In this document: positions 25,162 through 33,419 of the stretch, piece after piece
How the letters are laid out: every line of letters starts with the position of its first letter
Position numbering within the stretch: position 1 is the stretch's first letter
Source of the DNA: Chryseobacterium gleum
Lineage (GTDB): Bacteria > Bacteroidota > Bacteroidia > Flavobacteriales > Weeksellaceae
DNA: 64,000 bases
Direction: 5' to 3'
Assembly (NCBI RefSeq): GCF_900636535.1
Contig: NZ_LR134289.1
Location: 3,551,001 to 3,615,000, forward strand
Translations under genes and position numbers: made by a program
Notes under the pieces: model-generated
What the model saw: only the letters and a program-made list of their open reading frames with translations
Database searches by the model: none
Told to the model about the DNA's origin: nothing

Positions 25162-25423
25162 AAATTCACTTATTACTACAAATATAAATTTTTCATCCGA
25201 GCTCTGCCAATAAAGTAAGGAAGTCTGAAGCAGGAAAAGGGAAGTTATTGAAGCCGAATGAGGTCAATGTTTTTCCATAGAATCTTTTTATGGAATGATG
25301 TGTAGTCGTTTGCAGACAAATATGAACTTCCAGCATCCATCATCCTTCTTCCAGCTCTTTTAATCTTAATTTTCTCAGGTTTCAAAAAAACACTATTTTT
25401 ATTTCGCATTAAATACAAAATAC
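25162..25423. other. Intergenic region with GGAAG/CTTCC-rich inverted tracts
   Basis: This 262-nt gap between divergent genes has a GGAAG-rich block (about 25218-25246) and, roughly 85 nt later, a complementary CTTCC-rich block (about 25328-25358: AACTTCC, CATCCTTCTTCC). The two can pair imperfectly. No ORF of note and no clear -7 element was seen. It resembles dispersed low-complexity filler rather than a regulator site. Confidence 0.4.
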
Positions 25424-26299
25424 ATGATCCTCGAAAATGTAGATATTGTAACTGATATCAGTAAAGAAGATTTTCAGAAGAATTATTTCAAAAAGCAGAA
25501 GCCTCTTTTGATTAAGAATTTTGCCAGCCGCTGGGATGCCTTCGACAAATGGAATCTGGCATATATCAGAGAAAAGGCAGGCGATCAGGAAGTTCCTTTG
25601 TATGATAATAAACCGGCCGATGCCTCTAAAAGTTCTGATGCTCCGGTGACCCATATGAAAATGAAGGAATATATTGATACCATAAAAAGTAAGCCTTCAG
25701 ACCTTCGTATCTTTTTCTATATCATTACAGACAGGCTTCCCGAACTGCTGAAAAATTTCACCTATCCGGATCTTGGAATGAAGTTTTTTAAGAGACTTCC
25801 GACTTTATTTTTCGGAGGAAGCGAAGCCCATGTTTTAATGCATTATGATGTGGATCTGGGTGATTTTATGCATATTCACTTTGAAGGAAAGAAAAGAATC
25901 CTGCTTTTTGATCAGAAACAGTCTCCGTTTTTATATAAAGTTCCTTTATCTGTTCATACCATTTACGAACTGGATTATGAAAATCCGGATTATGAGAAGT
26001 TCCCCGCATTGAAATATGCAAAAGGCTACGAGATTTTCATGGAACATGGTGATGCTCTTTTTATTCCCGGAGCGTTCTGGCATTTCAACAGATATCTTGA
26101 GCCTGGTTTTTCTCTTTCTTTAAGAGCACTTCCCAATAAACCCAATGTCTTTGCCAATATGCTGTATCATGTTTTCATTATGAGATACACGGATAAGCTT
26201 ATGAGAAAATTATTCAAAGCCAAATGGGTGAACTACAAGCAAAAATGGGCCTATAAGAAAAGTTCTGAGGCTTTGGAAAAGCACCTTTCAGAAAAATAA
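25424..26299 (+). CDS. Cupin-like (JmjC-type) 2-oxoglutarate/Fe(II) oxygenase
   Basis: 291 residues. The cupin_8/JmjC iron site is visible: LMHYDVDLGDFMHIHFEGKKRILLF (His-x-Asp near residue 140) and GDALFIPGAFWHFNRYL (the second His near residue 216). The N-terminal half has the KPLLIKNFASRWDAFDKW segment typical of the family. Such enzymes hydroxylate proteins or small molecules; the substrate is unknown. No signal peptide. Divergent from the bestrophin gene. Confidence 0.82.
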   Translation: MILENVDIVTDISKEDFQKNYFKKQKPLLIKNFASRWDAFDKWNLAYIREKAGDQEVPLYDNKPADASKSSDAPVTHMKMKEYIDTIKSKPSDLRIFFYIITDRLPELLKNFTYPDLGMKFFKRLPTLFFGGSEAHVLMHYDVDLGDFMHIHFEGKKRILLFDQKQSPFLYKVPLSVHTIYELDYENPDYEKFPALKYAKGYEIFMEHGDALFIPGAFWHFNRYLEPGFSLSLRALPNKPNVFANMLYHVFIMRYTDKLMRKLFKAKWVNYKQKWAYKKSSEALEKHLSEK

Positions 26300-26361
26300 A
26301 TATTATACTTTTGACCATTTTAACGCATTGAACGCAAGTTTAAAGCTAATCTATTATAAAG

Positions 26362-26427
26362 GTTCGCAAAGGCGTTTCACTCAGCGAGTAAAGCACTTCA
26401 ATTGCTAAATGAAATGCCTTTGCGAAC
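26362..26427. repeat. Dispersed hairpin repeat, copy C
   Basis: GTTCGCAAAGGC (26362-26373) and GCCTTTGCGAAC (26416-26427) are perfect arms; the stem extends to 18 bp with one G-T pair (GTTCGCAAAGGCGTTTCA against TGAAATGCCTTTGCGAAC). Flanking AACGCATTGAACGCAAG upstream and CTTCTTAGCGTTAG downstream echo copy B. It sits between two convergent genes. Confidence 0.75.
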
Positions 26428-26486
26428 GAAAATAAGAAGAATCAATATCAATTTTCTTTGCTTCTTAGCGTTAGATTTAAATCAAT

Positions 26487-27017
26487 TTATTTATTGATAA
26501 GTCCGAATATTGTTGCGTCTACAAATTTCCCTTTTTCAAAAAAATAATCTTTCAGCGTTCCTTCTTTGCTGAAATTTAAAGAAGACAACAGTCTTTCAGA
26601 AGAAATATTGGAAGGGTCAATGAATGCGTCCACGCGGTGAAGTCTCATTGTTTCAAATCCATAGGTCAGAATGGGAAGAAGAGCTTCTTTCATATAAGAT
26701 TGCTGCCAGAATTTTGGATTAAGTTCATAGCCGACTTCTGCCCTGAAATGCTCCCTGTACCAGTTGTGGTAACCACATGTACCGATGACTTTTCCACCGG
26801 ATTTCAGCTCCAGAGCCCACCTGAATCCTTTTCCTTTTTCAAACTCACTGTTAAAATGTTCGATAATGCGGCGGGAATCATCAGGCGTTTTGAAAGTGTC
26901 CAGATCGTAATATTCCATGACCTCATCCAGAGAAAAATACTCGAAAAGGTCCTGGATGTCATTGAACGTAAGCTGGCGCAAGATAAGTCTTTCTGTCTCT
27001 AAAACAGGAAATTCCAT
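26487..27017 (-). CDS. GNAT family N-acetyltransferase (RimJ-type)
   Basis: 176 residues. TERLILRQLTFNDIQDLFEYF opens the domain, GTCGYHNWYREHFRAEVGYELNPKFW and KEALLPILTYGFETMRLHRVDAFIDPSNISSERLLSSL complete the RimJ pattern. The acetyl-CoA loop (QQSYMKEAL) is weakly matched. Relatives acetylate ribosomal protein N-termini or small amines; this one is unassigned. Single gene. Confidence 0.82.
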   Translation of the reverse strand: MEFPVLETERLILRQLTFNDIQDLFEYFSLDEVMEYYDLDTFKTPDDSRRIIEHFNSEFEKGKGFRWALELKSGGKVIGTCGYHNWYREHFRAEVGYELNPKFWQQSYMKEALLPILTYGFETMRLHRVDAFIDPSNISSERLLSSLNFSKEGTLKDYFFEKGKFVDATIFGLINK

Positions 27018-27117
27018 AAATAATGTGATTTGACGGTGAAAATACGATTAATTAATGATAAAGAAAAGCAGGGAAGATTAACCCCTAAACAATTCTCTTA
27101 CCCTGAATTTATTTTTT

Positions 27118-27125
27118 TAAATTTG
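27118..27125 (+). promoter_or_regulatory. -7 element for mutS
   Basis: TAAATTTG fits TAnnTTTG and lies 16 nt before the mutS ATG; no clear -33 TTTG is present. Confidence 0.5.
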
Positions 27126-27141
27126 GGGCTCATTTTTTACT

Positions 27142-29733
27142 ATGGCAAAATCAAAGAAAGAAACCCCGCTAATGACGCAGTACAATACCATCAAGGGTAA
27201 ATATCCGGATGCGCTTTTGCTTTTCAGGGTAGGGGACTTTTATGAAACTTTCGGACAGGATGCAGTGAAAACATCTCAGATCCTGGGCATTGTTCTTACC
27301 AAAAGAAATAACGGCGAAGGAAGTGTGGAACTGGCTGGTTTCCCGCATCATTCCATAGATTCTTACCTTCCTAAACTGGTGAGGGCAGGAATGCGTGTGG
27401 CAATCTGCGATCAGCTGGAGGATCCTAAAATGGTGAAAGGAATTGTAAAAAGAGGGGTTACGGAGCTGGTTACTCCCGGCGTTACTTTCAATGACCAGGT
27501 ATTAAATTCAAAAAAGAATAATTTTCTTCTTTCATTACATAAAGAAAAAGAGAAATACGGAATTGCTTTAGTAGACATCTCTACAGGAGAATTTCTGGTA
27601 AGTGAAGGAAACCTGGAAAAGCTGTTGCATATCGTTAATACTTTTGATCCGAGCGAGATTATCTTCCAGAGAAGCACACAGATTCCGGAACAGATCAAAA
27701 ATAAAAATGCTTTTAAGCTTGAGGACTGGGCGTTCCAATATAATTTTGCCTACGAAAAATTAACGAATCACTTTAAAACCAATTCTTTAAAAGGTTTTGG
27801 TGTAGAAAATCTTCCGTTGGCTATTACTGCAGCAGGAGCCATTTTTGCTTATCTCGTGGAAGATACCCATCACAATCTGCTTTCCCATATTACTAAGCTT
27901 CAGATCATTCCTCAGGAAGATTACCTGATGATGGATAATTTTACCCTGAGAAACCTGGAAATTGTGTATCCAAGCAATCCACAGGGGAAATCATTATTGG
28001 ATATTATTGATAAAACGTCTACGCCAATGGGCGGAAGGCTTTTGAGAAGAAGAATCATCCTTCCTTTAAAATCTGTGGATGAGATCATGAGAAGACTTTC
28101 CCTGATTGATTTCTTAAATGAAAATGATCATCTGAAATATGAGATCTGCCAGCTTTTGAAATCAATTTCTGATCTTGACAGGCTGATGGGAAAACTGGCC
28201 GCAGAGAAAATTTCTCCGAAAGAACTTGGGTATTTGCGCCAAAGTTTGATTAATATTCATAAAATCAAATCGTTATTACATTCTCATGCAGATGTGTTGG
28301 CATGGTTAGAGCCCCTGTTTGATCTTGAAGAATTGATTAAATTCCTGCAGAATCATCTTAATGAAGAGCTTCCGGTAAGTATAGCGAAAGGAAATATCAT
28401 CAAAGAAGGCGTGTCTGAAGAGCTGGACAGATTGAGAAATCTTCAGAGTAAAGGGCGTGGCTTCCTGGATGAAATGTGCCAGAGAGAAATTGAAAGGACA
28501 GGAATTACCAGCCTTAAAATTGATTTTAACAACGTTTTCGGATATTACATTGAAGTTCGGAATACGCATAAAGATAAAGTTCCTGATGATTGGGTAAGAA
28601 AGCAAACCCTGGTGAATGCTGAAAGATATATCACTGAAGAATTGAAGGAATACGAAAACCAGATTCTTGGTGCTGAAGAAAAAATAGGCGTTCTGGAAAC
28701 TTCGCTCTACAGAAATGTATGTGGAGAAACCATGGTTTATATTGATCAGATTCAGGGGAACTCCAACATAATCGCCCAGCTCGATGTAGCCGCAGGATTG
28801 TCTGAACTGGCTGTTTCTGAAAGCTATACAAAGCCTGTGCTGAATGATGGCTATGCGATTGATTTAAAAGAAGCCAGACATCCGATCATTGAAAATGCGC
28901 TTCCTCTAGGTGAAAAATACATTCCGAATGATATCTTCCTGGATAAGGATTCCCAGCAGATCATTATGGTAACGGGACCAAACATGGCCGGTAAGTCGGC
29001 AATTCTACGCCAGACAGCGATTGTATGCCTTCTGGCACAGATCGGAAGTTTTGTGCCGGCAAAATATGCTGAAATCGGGATGCTGGATAAGATTTTTACA
29101 AGAGTAGGAGCTACCGATAATATTTCTGCGGGTGAATCTACTTTTATGGTGGAAATGAATGAAGCTGCAAATATTCTGAATAATATCTCCGAGCGAAGCC
29201 TTATTTTATTGGATGAAATCGGGCGTGGAACTTCCACTTATGACGGGGTTTCCATTGCATGGGCGATTGCAGAATATCTTCATCAGCATCCAACACAGGC
29301 AAAGACTTTATTTGCAACACATTACCATGAGCTGAATGAAATGACTGTGAATTTCGAAAGAGTGAAAAATTTCCACGTTTCTATCCAGGAAAACAAAGGA
29401 AATATCATTTTCCTGAGAAAGCTGGTTTCGGGAGGAAGTGAGCACAGCTTTGGTATTCATGTAGCAAAACTGGCGGGTATGCCTGCGAAAGTGGTTAACA
29501 GAGCGAATGAAATTCTTAAAACACTTGAAGCTAGCAGAACTCAGGGTAATGGAGGTATTTCGGAAAGCATCAAAAGGGTGACCGAGGAAAATATGCAGCT
29601 TTCATTCTTCCAGTTGGATGACCCTGTTCTGGAGAATATTCGTGAAGAACTGACGAAAATAGATATCAATACTTTAACACCGATTGAAGCTTTAATGAAG
29701 CTTAACGCCATAAAAAAAATGATTGGAGGCTAA
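27142..29733 (+). CDS. mutS: DNA mismatch repair protein MutS
   Basis: 863 residues, full MutS1 length. It finds mismatches and starts repair with MutL. The mismatch-reading F-x-E motif is at Phe33-Tyr34-Glu35 in RVGDFYETFG. The ATPase is intact: Walker A GPNMAGKSAILRQ near residue 615, STFMVEMNEAANIL, Walker B LILLDEIGRGTSTYDG and the H of LFATHYHEL. The C-terminal helix-turn-helix dimer part (GIHVAKLAGMPAKVVNRANEIL) is present. Single gene, ending in a terminator. Confidence 0.97.
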   Translation: MAKSKKETPLMTQYNTIKGKYPDALLLFRVGDFYETFGQDAVKTSQILGIVLTKRNNGEGSVELAGFPHHSIDSYLPKLVRAGMRVAICDQLEDPKMVKGIVKRGVTELVTPGVTFNDQVLNSKKNNFLLSLHKEKEKYGIALVDISTGEFLVSEGNLEKLLHIVNTFDPSEIIFQRSTQIPEQIKNKNAFKLEDWAFQYNFAYEKLTNHFKTNSLKGFGVENLPLAITAAGAIFAYLVEDTHHNLLSHITKLQIIPQEDYLMMDNFTLRNLEIVYPSNPQGKSLLDIIDKTSTPMGGRLLRRRIILPLKSVDEIMRRLSLIDFLNENDHLKYEICQLLKSISDLDRLMGKLAAEKISPKELGYLRQSLINIHKIKSLLHSHADVLAWLEPLFDLEELIKFLQNHLNEELPVSIAKGNIIKEGVSEELDRLRNLQSKGRGFLDEMCQREIERTGITSLKIDFNNVFGYYIEVRNTHKDKVPDDWVRKQTLVNAERYITEELKEYENQILGAEEKIGVLETSLYRNVCGETMVYIDQIQGNSNIIAQLDVAAGLSELAVSESYTKPVLNDGYAIDLKEARHPIIENALPLGEKYIPNDIFLDKDSQQIIMVTGPNMAGKSAILRQTAIVCLLAQIGSFVPAKYAEIGMLDKIFTRVGATDNISAGESTFMVEMNEAANILNNISERSLILLDEIGRGTSTYDGVSIAWAIAEYLHQHPTQAKTLFATHYHELNEMTVNFERVKNFHVSIQENKGNIIFLRKLVSGGSEHSFGIHVAKLAGMPAKVVNRANEILKTLEASRTQGNGGISESIKRVTEENMQLSFFQLDDPVLENIREELTKIDINTLTPIEALMKLNAIKKMIGG

Positions 29734-29749
29734 TCCAATCATTTTTTTT
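29712..29749. terminator. Terminator after mutS, probably bidirectional
   Basis: A stem of about 16 bp (29712-29727 with 29734-29749) has TGATTGGA/TCCAATCA at its core and A- and T-runs at its base; the mutS stop codon lies in the loop. The A-run gives a T-run on the minus strand, so it can also end the convergent peptide gene at 29763. Confidence 0.85.
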
Positions 29750-29762
29750 AATCATATTTCTA

Positions 29763-29930
29763 TTAGCAGCAGAATCCGTCCTGCATGCCCGGAACTCCAT
29801 ATCGCTCTTCTCCGGTATCCGGATCTGTACAGCTTATCACTCTTGGGCAGATCGGTCTGTTGGCTCCTCCGCTGATCTCTTTCAGCTCATTTTTACTAAG
29901 CTTTCTTTTCTGATTTTTTGAATTTTTCAT
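29763..29930 (-). CDS. Cys-rich peptide with double-glycine leader (bacteriocin-like), copy 1
   Basis: 55 residues. The leader KRKLSKNELKEISGG matches the double-glycine type used by peptidase-containing ABC exporters (conserved L, E, L and I before GG). Cleavage after GG (residues 21-22) would release a 33-residue peptide with four Cys: C28, C34 and the terminal CC pair (54-55). The neighbouring peptide gene has the same leader and a terminal CC. Similar peptides are annotated in Chryseobacterium as bacteriocin-like proteins, with no proven function. No exporter or modifying enzyme is nearby. Confidence 0.75.
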   Translation of the reverse strand: MKNSKNQKRKLSKNELKEISGGANRPICPRVISCTDPDTGEERYGVPGMQDGFCC

Positions 29931-30026
29931 AATAATTTTAATTTGGTAAAAGCTAATTTACAAGTTATTTTATTATGTTCAAAATATTGTGAGTCAAAAT
30001 GTTATGTTTTGTCTGAAATATAGTTT

Positions 30027-30056
30027 ATAAAAAAAGATTGAGGAGTTGCCTCAATC
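30027..30056 (-). terminator. Terminator after peptide gene copy 2
   Basis: GATTGAGG (30036-30043) and CCTCAATC (30049-30056) form an 8-bp stem with a 5-nt loop. On the minus strand it is followed by a run of seven Ts. It separates the two peptide genes, so they are transcribed apart. Confidence 0.85.
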
Positions 30057-30086
30057 CTTATTCTTTATATGACAAGTTATAATGTA

Positions 30087-30242
30087 TTAACAACATTGTC
30101 CTTTAGGAGTGCATGCCCCAATGGTCATCTCTCCATCAATATTACAGAAACAAGTCCCGGGACAAAGTGGTCCGCTGCCTCCGTTAATCTGTTTCAATTC
30201 ACTTTTTGTTAATTTTCTTTTCTGAATGTTTGATTTTTTCAT
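30087..30242 (-). CDS. Cys-rich peptide with double-glycine leader (bacteriocin-like), copy 2
   Basis: 51 residues. The leader KRKLTKSELKQINGG is a close paralogue of copy 1. The mature part of 29 residues has six Cys (C27, C31, C33, C44, C50, C51), so two or three disulfides or thioethers are possible, and it also ends in CC. Leader sequence is conserved between the copies while the mature part differs except for the Cys ends, the usual pattern for secreted peptides under diversifying change. It has its own -7 element and terminator. Confidence 0.75.
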   Translation of the reverse strand: MKKSNIQKRKLTKSELKQINGGSGPLCPGTCFCNIDGEMTIGACTPKGQCC

Positions 30243-30265
30243 GATATTTTAGTTTTGATTCAACT

Positions 30266-30273
30266 CAAATATA
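30266..30273 (-). promoter_or_regulatory. -7 element for peptide gene copy 2
   Basis: TATATTTG on the minus strand fits TAnnTTTG and lies 23 nt before the start codon. Confidence 0.5.
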
Positions 30274-30331
30274 CGAAATTATCCGCATAGTTCTATAGAG
30301 TGTGAGAAATAACATATATGAACTAAAGAAA

Positions 30332-30357
30332 ATAAAAAAGAGCGCCTGAGCGCTCTT
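30332..30357 (-). terminator. Terminator after the lipoprotein gene at 30363
   Basis: AAGAGCGC (30338-30345) and GCGCTCTT (30350-30357) form an 8-bp stem with a 4-nt loop; a T-run follows on the minus strand. It starts five bases past the stop codon. Confidence 0.9.
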
Positions 30358-30362
30358 CTGTA

Positions 30363-31193
30363 TTATAAGTGATTGTATTCGTAAGTGTTGATATCAGTAG
30401 AGCCTGTAGGTGTTGTTCCTGTTTTATCATAATAGGCTCTGGTTTCTTTTGTAGGATAGCCACTGGCATTATATTCAAAACTTGATTTGAATATCGTCCA
30501 CTCAACTCCTGTTCCATTATTGTAGCTGACAATGTGATTATAACTTAATGTGTTGTGAGCAGAACCACTTTCATCCTCATTGTCAACAATCTTTAAATAG
30601 CCTGTTATATTTTTTAAAGGAGCATTTTTCGTATCATATACTACAGGTTTAAGGGTAGAAGTAGCTGACTCAGTGGTATTATTCTGGGTTCTTGAAAGAG
30701 TACCGGTCCAGCTGCTCATAGAACCGTCAGCATTCAGAATAGCATTTCTGGTTTCATTTCTTGTGGATGCTGAAGTTGTTGCAGTATATACAATTTTTAC
30801 ATTGTTATTGGCTAGGTAAGTATAGTTAGACTCTGAATTCCAGTTTCCTCCGAAATCAATTCCTGAAATTGTTTTTTTGATCAGCCTGCCATTGCTGTCA
30901 TAAGCAAATTTAGTAGTAAGGGCAGTATTTGAACCACTAACTACAGATTGGGAGATCAGGTCACCTGAATAAGTAAATGTAGTTACACTTCCTTCAGTAA
31001 GATTCTTAATCTGAGAAATTTTAGAGCCATTGTAAGTAAAAGTTAAAACATCACCGTCCAACGTCATTTTGGTAACCAAAACCGGATCATTGTTACTGTT
31101 ATTCCCATTATTGTTGGATGAATCTGTTTCATCATTGCTGCTTGAACATGAAGCCAAAAAGAAGATTGGCAGAAGTAAATAAGTTTTTTTCAT
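30363..31193 (-). CDS. Lipoprotein of unknown function with YD-like strands
   Basis: 276 residues. A lipoprotein signal (LLLPIFFLASC) is followed by a Ser/Asn-rich tether (SSSNDETDSSNNNGNNSN). The body is made of short beta strands with Y/F-x-Y/N-x-x-G-x-L turns (FTYNGSKISQI, FTYSGDLISQS, FAYDSNGRLIKK), rather like YD repeats, but I cannot place it in a family. It is probably at the cell surface or the periplasmic face of the outer membrane. Confidence 0.75.
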   Translation of the reverse strand: MKKTYLLLPIFFLASCSSSNDETDSSNNNGNNSNNDPVLVTKMTLDGDVLTFTYNGSKISQIKNLTEGSVTTFTYSGDLISQSVVSGSNTALTTKFAYDSNGRLIKKTISGIDFGGNWNSESNYTYLANNNVKIVYTATTSASTRNETRNAILNADGSMSSWTGTLSRTQNNTTESATSTLKPVVYDTKNAPLKNITGYLKIVDNEDESGSAHNTLSYNHIVSYNNGTGVEWTIFKSSFEYNASGYPTKETRAYYDKTGTTPTGSTDINTYEYNHL

Positions 31194-31410
31194 GGTTTAA
31201 TTTTTAAGGTTGTAAAAATATCAAAAAAATGGATTGATGATAAAAATAAATCCTTTATTTGTAAAATATTTTTTCGAGCGGTAATTTTTGTTTTTGTAAA
31301 TTGTTGAATGATAATATTTTGTCTTTCTATAAATGATTAGCATGATAATAAGTGCAACAGACAGAGATTTCCGGGAATATCAATTTTTTATGACTTAAAC
31401 CCAGTTTAAA

Positions 31411-31812
31411 ATGAAATTACAATTCAGTCTGAAATATTTCTTTATCACAATCTTTATTTTTCTGGTGGAAGTACTGATTGCCACCAAACTAAGTCATATT
31501 TTCTTCGTGAGAGCTTATCTTGGAGATGTCATAGTGGTCATGCTTCTTTATACTTTTGTCAGGAGTTTTGTAAAAGTAAACGATCAGAAACTCATTTTTG
31601 GAATTTTGCTTTTTTCATTTTTAGTAGAATTTGCACAGTATTTCCATATGGCAGAAAAACTAGGCTTCCGTCCTGGAAGCCTGATGTATATTGTGATCGG
31701 GAATTCTTTTTCATGGATTGATAATCTGTGCTATGCCATAGGCTGCCTGATTCTCTTTATGTATGTAAGGATGGCAAACAATGGTGGTGTAACCTCGGTC
31801 CCTAATCCCTAA
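31411..31812 (+). CDS. DUF2809 family membrane protein
   Basis: 133 residues with four membrane helices. RAYLGDVIVVMLLYTFVRSF and LFSFLVEFAQYFHMAEKLG are the DUF2809 hallmarks (the Asp in the helix and the E-x-x-Q pattern). Function is unknown. The 217-nt gap upstream holds no other gene; only A/T-rich sequence was seen. Confidence 0.8.
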   Translation: MKLQFSLKYFFITIFIFLVEVLIATKLSHIFFVRAYLGDVIVVMLLYTFVRSFVKVNDQKLIFGILLFSFLVEFAQYFHMAEKLGFRPGSLMYIVIGNSFSWIDNLCYAIGCLILFMYVRMANNGGVTSVPNP

Positions 31813-31836
31813 AGCTTGGAGTCCGGAACTGATTAC

Positions 31837-32757
31837 CTATCGACCAAAGCTGTCATACTTATCTTCAGCATATTTGGTAAAGCGGTTCAGTAATGCCACA
31901 TTTTCCTTTTCCAGAGGAGAAAGATCATTGTCTACATTATTAGAAACAGGGATATACCAATCTGTCTGCTCAAAGAAATTCCTGTAGGTTTCTTTTTTGA
32001 AAGAGTATCCATGTCTTGCAAATACAGAATTTTTGATGATTTCCAGATCCAGCTTTCTTAAGTTTTTAAGATCTTTTTCTGTGAGCTTCTGCTTGGATGC
32101 ATTCAGCTTGAATATGGCTTCGGAAGCGAAACGATTTTTTGTTGTTTTATAGCTTTCTGTTTTACCGGTTTCCTCATCTGTATATTTTTCGGTGAACTCT
32201 TTTGAATTTGTCCAGTCTACCAGATCAGAATCCTTATCCAGCATAAAGTTGGGATTATAAACAAACTCTTTTTTAATCAGTTTCAGGGTTTTTAAAGGGG
32301 CTTTGACGGATGTTTTATCAAATGCATTCCATTTTCCGGTTAAGCTGTCTCCTTTCAGTTTTACTTCAAATCTTCCGTCTGTTTTATCATTTCCCGGCTC
32401 ATCAAGCACAAAAGATGCCGTCGCTTCATTGAAAACTCCTCTGAACGGGCGCTGATTGCCATTCACGATACTTTGTCCGTAAACACTGTCCCTGGTAATC
32501 CTGTTGATTTTTAAAGAAATTCTTTTGTAATTATCAACATCATATTCCGAGCCGTCTGTTTCATCTACCATCTTTTCCATTCCGGCAAACTCACCGGTGT
32601 AAATTCCGTAATATTCTTTGTGAACTTCAGGAACAATAACAGAGTCTTTTTTTGCAGTCAGGGAATCCTTTCTGGAACCATTGGTTTTTGCTTCTTTTTT
32701 GCAGCTTACCAAAGCAACTGCCAGTAGAGAAATAAGAGTGTACTTTACAATTTTCAT
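31837..32757 (-). CDS. YARHG domain lipoprotein
   Basis: 306 residues. The signal LLAVALVSC gives a lipoprotein. The C-terminal 80 residues hold the YARHG domain: LDLEIIKNSVFARHGYSF...FFEQTDWYIPVSNNVDNDLSPLEKENVALL, an extracellular module thought to bind or modify cell wall material. The N-terminal half is beta-rich and unassigned. Its start overlaps the stop of the upstream membrane protein gene by 4 nt, so they are co-translated. Confidence 0.85.
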   Translation of the reverse strand: MKIVKYTLISLLAVALVSCKKEAKTNGSRKDSLTAKKDSVIVPEVHKEYYGIYTGEFAGMEKMVDETDGSEYDVDNYKRISLKINRITRDSVYGQSIVNGNQRPFRGVFNEATASFVLDEPGNDKTDGRFEVKLKGDSLTGKWNAFDKTSVKAPLKTLKLIKKEFVYNPNFMLDKDSDLVDWTNSKEFTEKYTDEETGKTESYKTTKNRFASEAIFKLNASKQKLTEKDLKNLRKLDLEIIKNSVFARHGYSFKKETYRNFFEQTDWYIPVSNNVDNDLSPLEKENVALLNRFTKYAEDKYDSFGR

Positions 32758-33392
32758 ATATGTTTTTTTGTGATTAAATATTCAATAATAAGCATGTTGG
32801 GAATCCAGCCCAGCCATGCAATGATCTGATAAACATCCATGGGATTGGGATGAAATAAATAGACAATAATTACTTTCCACATTCTCAGGGTAATGGCAGA
32901 TAATGTAAAGGCAAAACTCCGCCACATCCATTGTTTGTGTTCTTTAAACTTCTTTTGTTTTGCCAGCTGATATGCCTTATATGTTGAAAGCCACCATAAA
33001 AAGCCTAATATGACAAAAGAAGTTTTTGATAAAAAGCCCCCATTGGCAAAGAGCCCCATATAAATTCCCGAGGGTGCAGCAAAGATCAGAATAAGAAGAA
33101 TATATACTTTTCCGGTATACCGGTGAAAGTTTTTCAGTCCAAAATCTTTTCTGAGAATGGCCAGAAAACCTGAAAGAAGTACAAAGATACTTGTATAAAC
33201 ATGAGTATAAAATAATGTAAGATATTCCGGTCTTTCTGTAACTTCAGTTTGTTTGATCATCAGAAAACTCACTTCTCGGTTAAAAGGGATATATTCTAGT
33301 GTGATCTTCAGCATCAGCCAAAAGAAATACCCAAACCCTGCAATAAGAAGGATTTTAAAGAAAGAAGAGATATTTCTTTTGACAGAAAGCAT
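32754..33392 (-). CDS. DUF2306 family membrane protein
   Basis: 212 residues with about six membrane helices. Paired His residues in helices (YTHVYTSIFVLLSGFLA, HRYTGKVYILLILIFAAPSG, FKEHKQWMWRSFAFTLSAITLR) match DUF2306 and suggest heme binding like cytochrome b561 families, though this is an inference. Its stop overlaps the YARHG lipoprotein start (ATGA), so they form an operon. Confidence 0.78.
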   Translation of the reverse strand: MLSVKRNISSFFKILLIAGFGYFFWLMLKITLEYIPFNREVSFLMIKQTEVTERPEYLTLFYTHVYTSIFVLLSGFLAILRKDFGLKNFHRYTGKVYILLILIFAAPSGIYMGLFANGGFLSKTSFVILGFLWWLSTYKAYQLAKQKKFKEHKQWMWRSFAFTLSAITLRMWKVIIVYLFHPNPMDVYQIIAWLGWIPNMLIIEYLITKKHI

Positions 33393-33419
33393 TGGCTGTT
33401 TAAATCTGAATATTGACGC

